From: Seminavis robusta | Lineage: Eukaryota; Bacillariophyta; Bacillariophyceae; Naviculales; Naviculaceae | Direction of reading: 5' to 3' | Length of the DNA stretch: 64,000 nucleotides | NCBI GenBank assembly: GCA_903772945.1 | Contig: CAICTM010000403.1 | Location: forward strand, 1-64,000 | Shown: in pieces, positions 63,701 to 64,000 of the stretch | How positions within the stretch are numbered: the stretch's first letter is position 1 | Layout: every line of letters starts with the position of its first letter | The notes under the pieces: generated by a model | Seen by the model: the letters and a program-made list of their open reading frames with translations, nothing else | Database searches by the model: none | What the model was told of the DNA's origin: nothing | Made by a program: the position numbers and the translations under genes

Positions 63701-64000
63701 CGGATGGGCCCATCCACTCCCCCACAACACATATAGTAGAGACTCTGTCATTAGATGGAAAACCAAGTCCGATCGTGGCCAATACTCAAAAAGAAATTAT
63801 GGTAAGCTCAGCAGGGAGGGATCTACGTAGACAAGAATGTCAACAACAGCGAACGAAACGTCAGAAAGACCAAGCTGAAGCAATGAAAAAGAGGTACAAG
63901 GCTTCTCTACCTGACATCCAGCTGGGGACGGCTGTCAAGGTCAAAGTGCATAGCAATGATATTCATCAAAGCAATGGCGTACCTGGTATTGTCTTCAAAT
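60767..64000 (+). mobile_element. Decayed integrase-bearing element with Ulp1-like protease (runs off window)
   Basis: Parts in order: a short N-terminal region (60767-61384; Gly-rich then basic); a DDE/rve integrase core (about 61500-62060) recognisable from DWRDRFQADLINM, YLLVVKDHFSQFVHL, HTDNGTEF and QGSVERHN, the last being the usual Glu context; a linker rich in Thr/Pro/Ser; a Ulp1/adenain-type cysteine protease-like region (about 63100-63450); and a basic C-terminus leading to a KVKVHSND-type segment near the right edge. The integrase resembles those of Ginger-type DNA transposons and KRBA2-like genes, but Polinton or Ty3-type relatives cannot be excluded. The copy is broken, with a handful of interruptions in the left half, and open from about 62040 onward. 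Neither end was identified. Confidence 0.75.
62040..64000 (+). CDS. Element protein: integrase tail, linker, Ulp1-like protease region (partial)
   Basis: One frame stays open for about 650 codons to the right edge. It begins in the integrase C-terminal part (SPYGIVFGRNFHND) and passes a 250-residue low-complexity linker. It then shows a C48-like His-Asp-Cys order: NNHFAVLVAI near 63135, TLIIMDGF near 63185 and ECGFLACANVW near 63418-63445. Ulp1-like domains accompany several element families (some MULE, Ginger and Polinton lineages). The fossil carries them in the same polyprotein order as the integrase. Whether it is host-captured or purely element-borne cannot be told. Confidence 0.6.

Overview
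The window looks like nuclear DNA of a photosynthetic stramenopile, most likely a pennate diatom. The genes carry short introns (about 60-280 bp) with GT/AG ends. Several proteins open with a secretory signal followed by an ASAFAP-like plastid-entry site (SSAF/LPP, EGF/SPA, NGF/VPH, AAF/VPA). Diatom-typical families are present: helicase-associated (HA) domain proteins, HENGCPW-type ankyrin arrays and a membrane-bound class III cyclase. The species assignment is inference.

Layout. 1-14.3 kb is ordinary genic DNA with one transposon: a gene tail at the left edge, a p47/SEP-UBX cofactor, an internally deleted hAT element with intact 8-bp target-site duplications, an ankyrin-repeat gene that crosses an undetermined base, a four-helix membrane protein, a FUT8-like (GT23) glycosyltransferase, and two HA-domain genes on either side of a MYND zinc-finger gene. 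15.0-41.2 kb is a 26-kb accessory island. It holds (a) an unclassified, spliced, two-gene element inside about 160-bp direct repeats (15.04-24.54 kb), (b) a large Helitron (Rep HUH plus PIF1-like helicase, 26.1-33.7 kb) with unrelated genes facing the other way on each side, one a nucleotidyltransferase-like protein, (c) a 96-bp perfect inverted repeat around 35.0-35.6 kb, and (d) an unrecognised two-gene cassette (36.0-41.0 kb), followed by a 17-copy minisatellite and a CA tract.

42.6-60.3 kb returns to host genes: a tail-anchored double-PDZ protein, a pentapeptide-repeat protein, a CYP97-type P450 (carotenoid hydroxylase family), a TauD-like dioxygenase divergently paired with a DUF3593-DUF2499-DUF1279 fusion, a LYR-motif protein, a MAPEG protein flanked by duplicated intergenic DNA, and a two-TM class III nucleotide cyclase with an 18-bp micro-exon. 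Four of these (pentapeptide, P450, dioxygenase, DUF fusion) look plastid-directed and lie together. 60.8 kb to the right edge is a decayed integrase-bearing element with a downstream Ulp1-like protease domain, cut by the window end.

Exon boundaries were deduced by eye from splice consensus, frame continuity and family alignment from memory. No database search was run.
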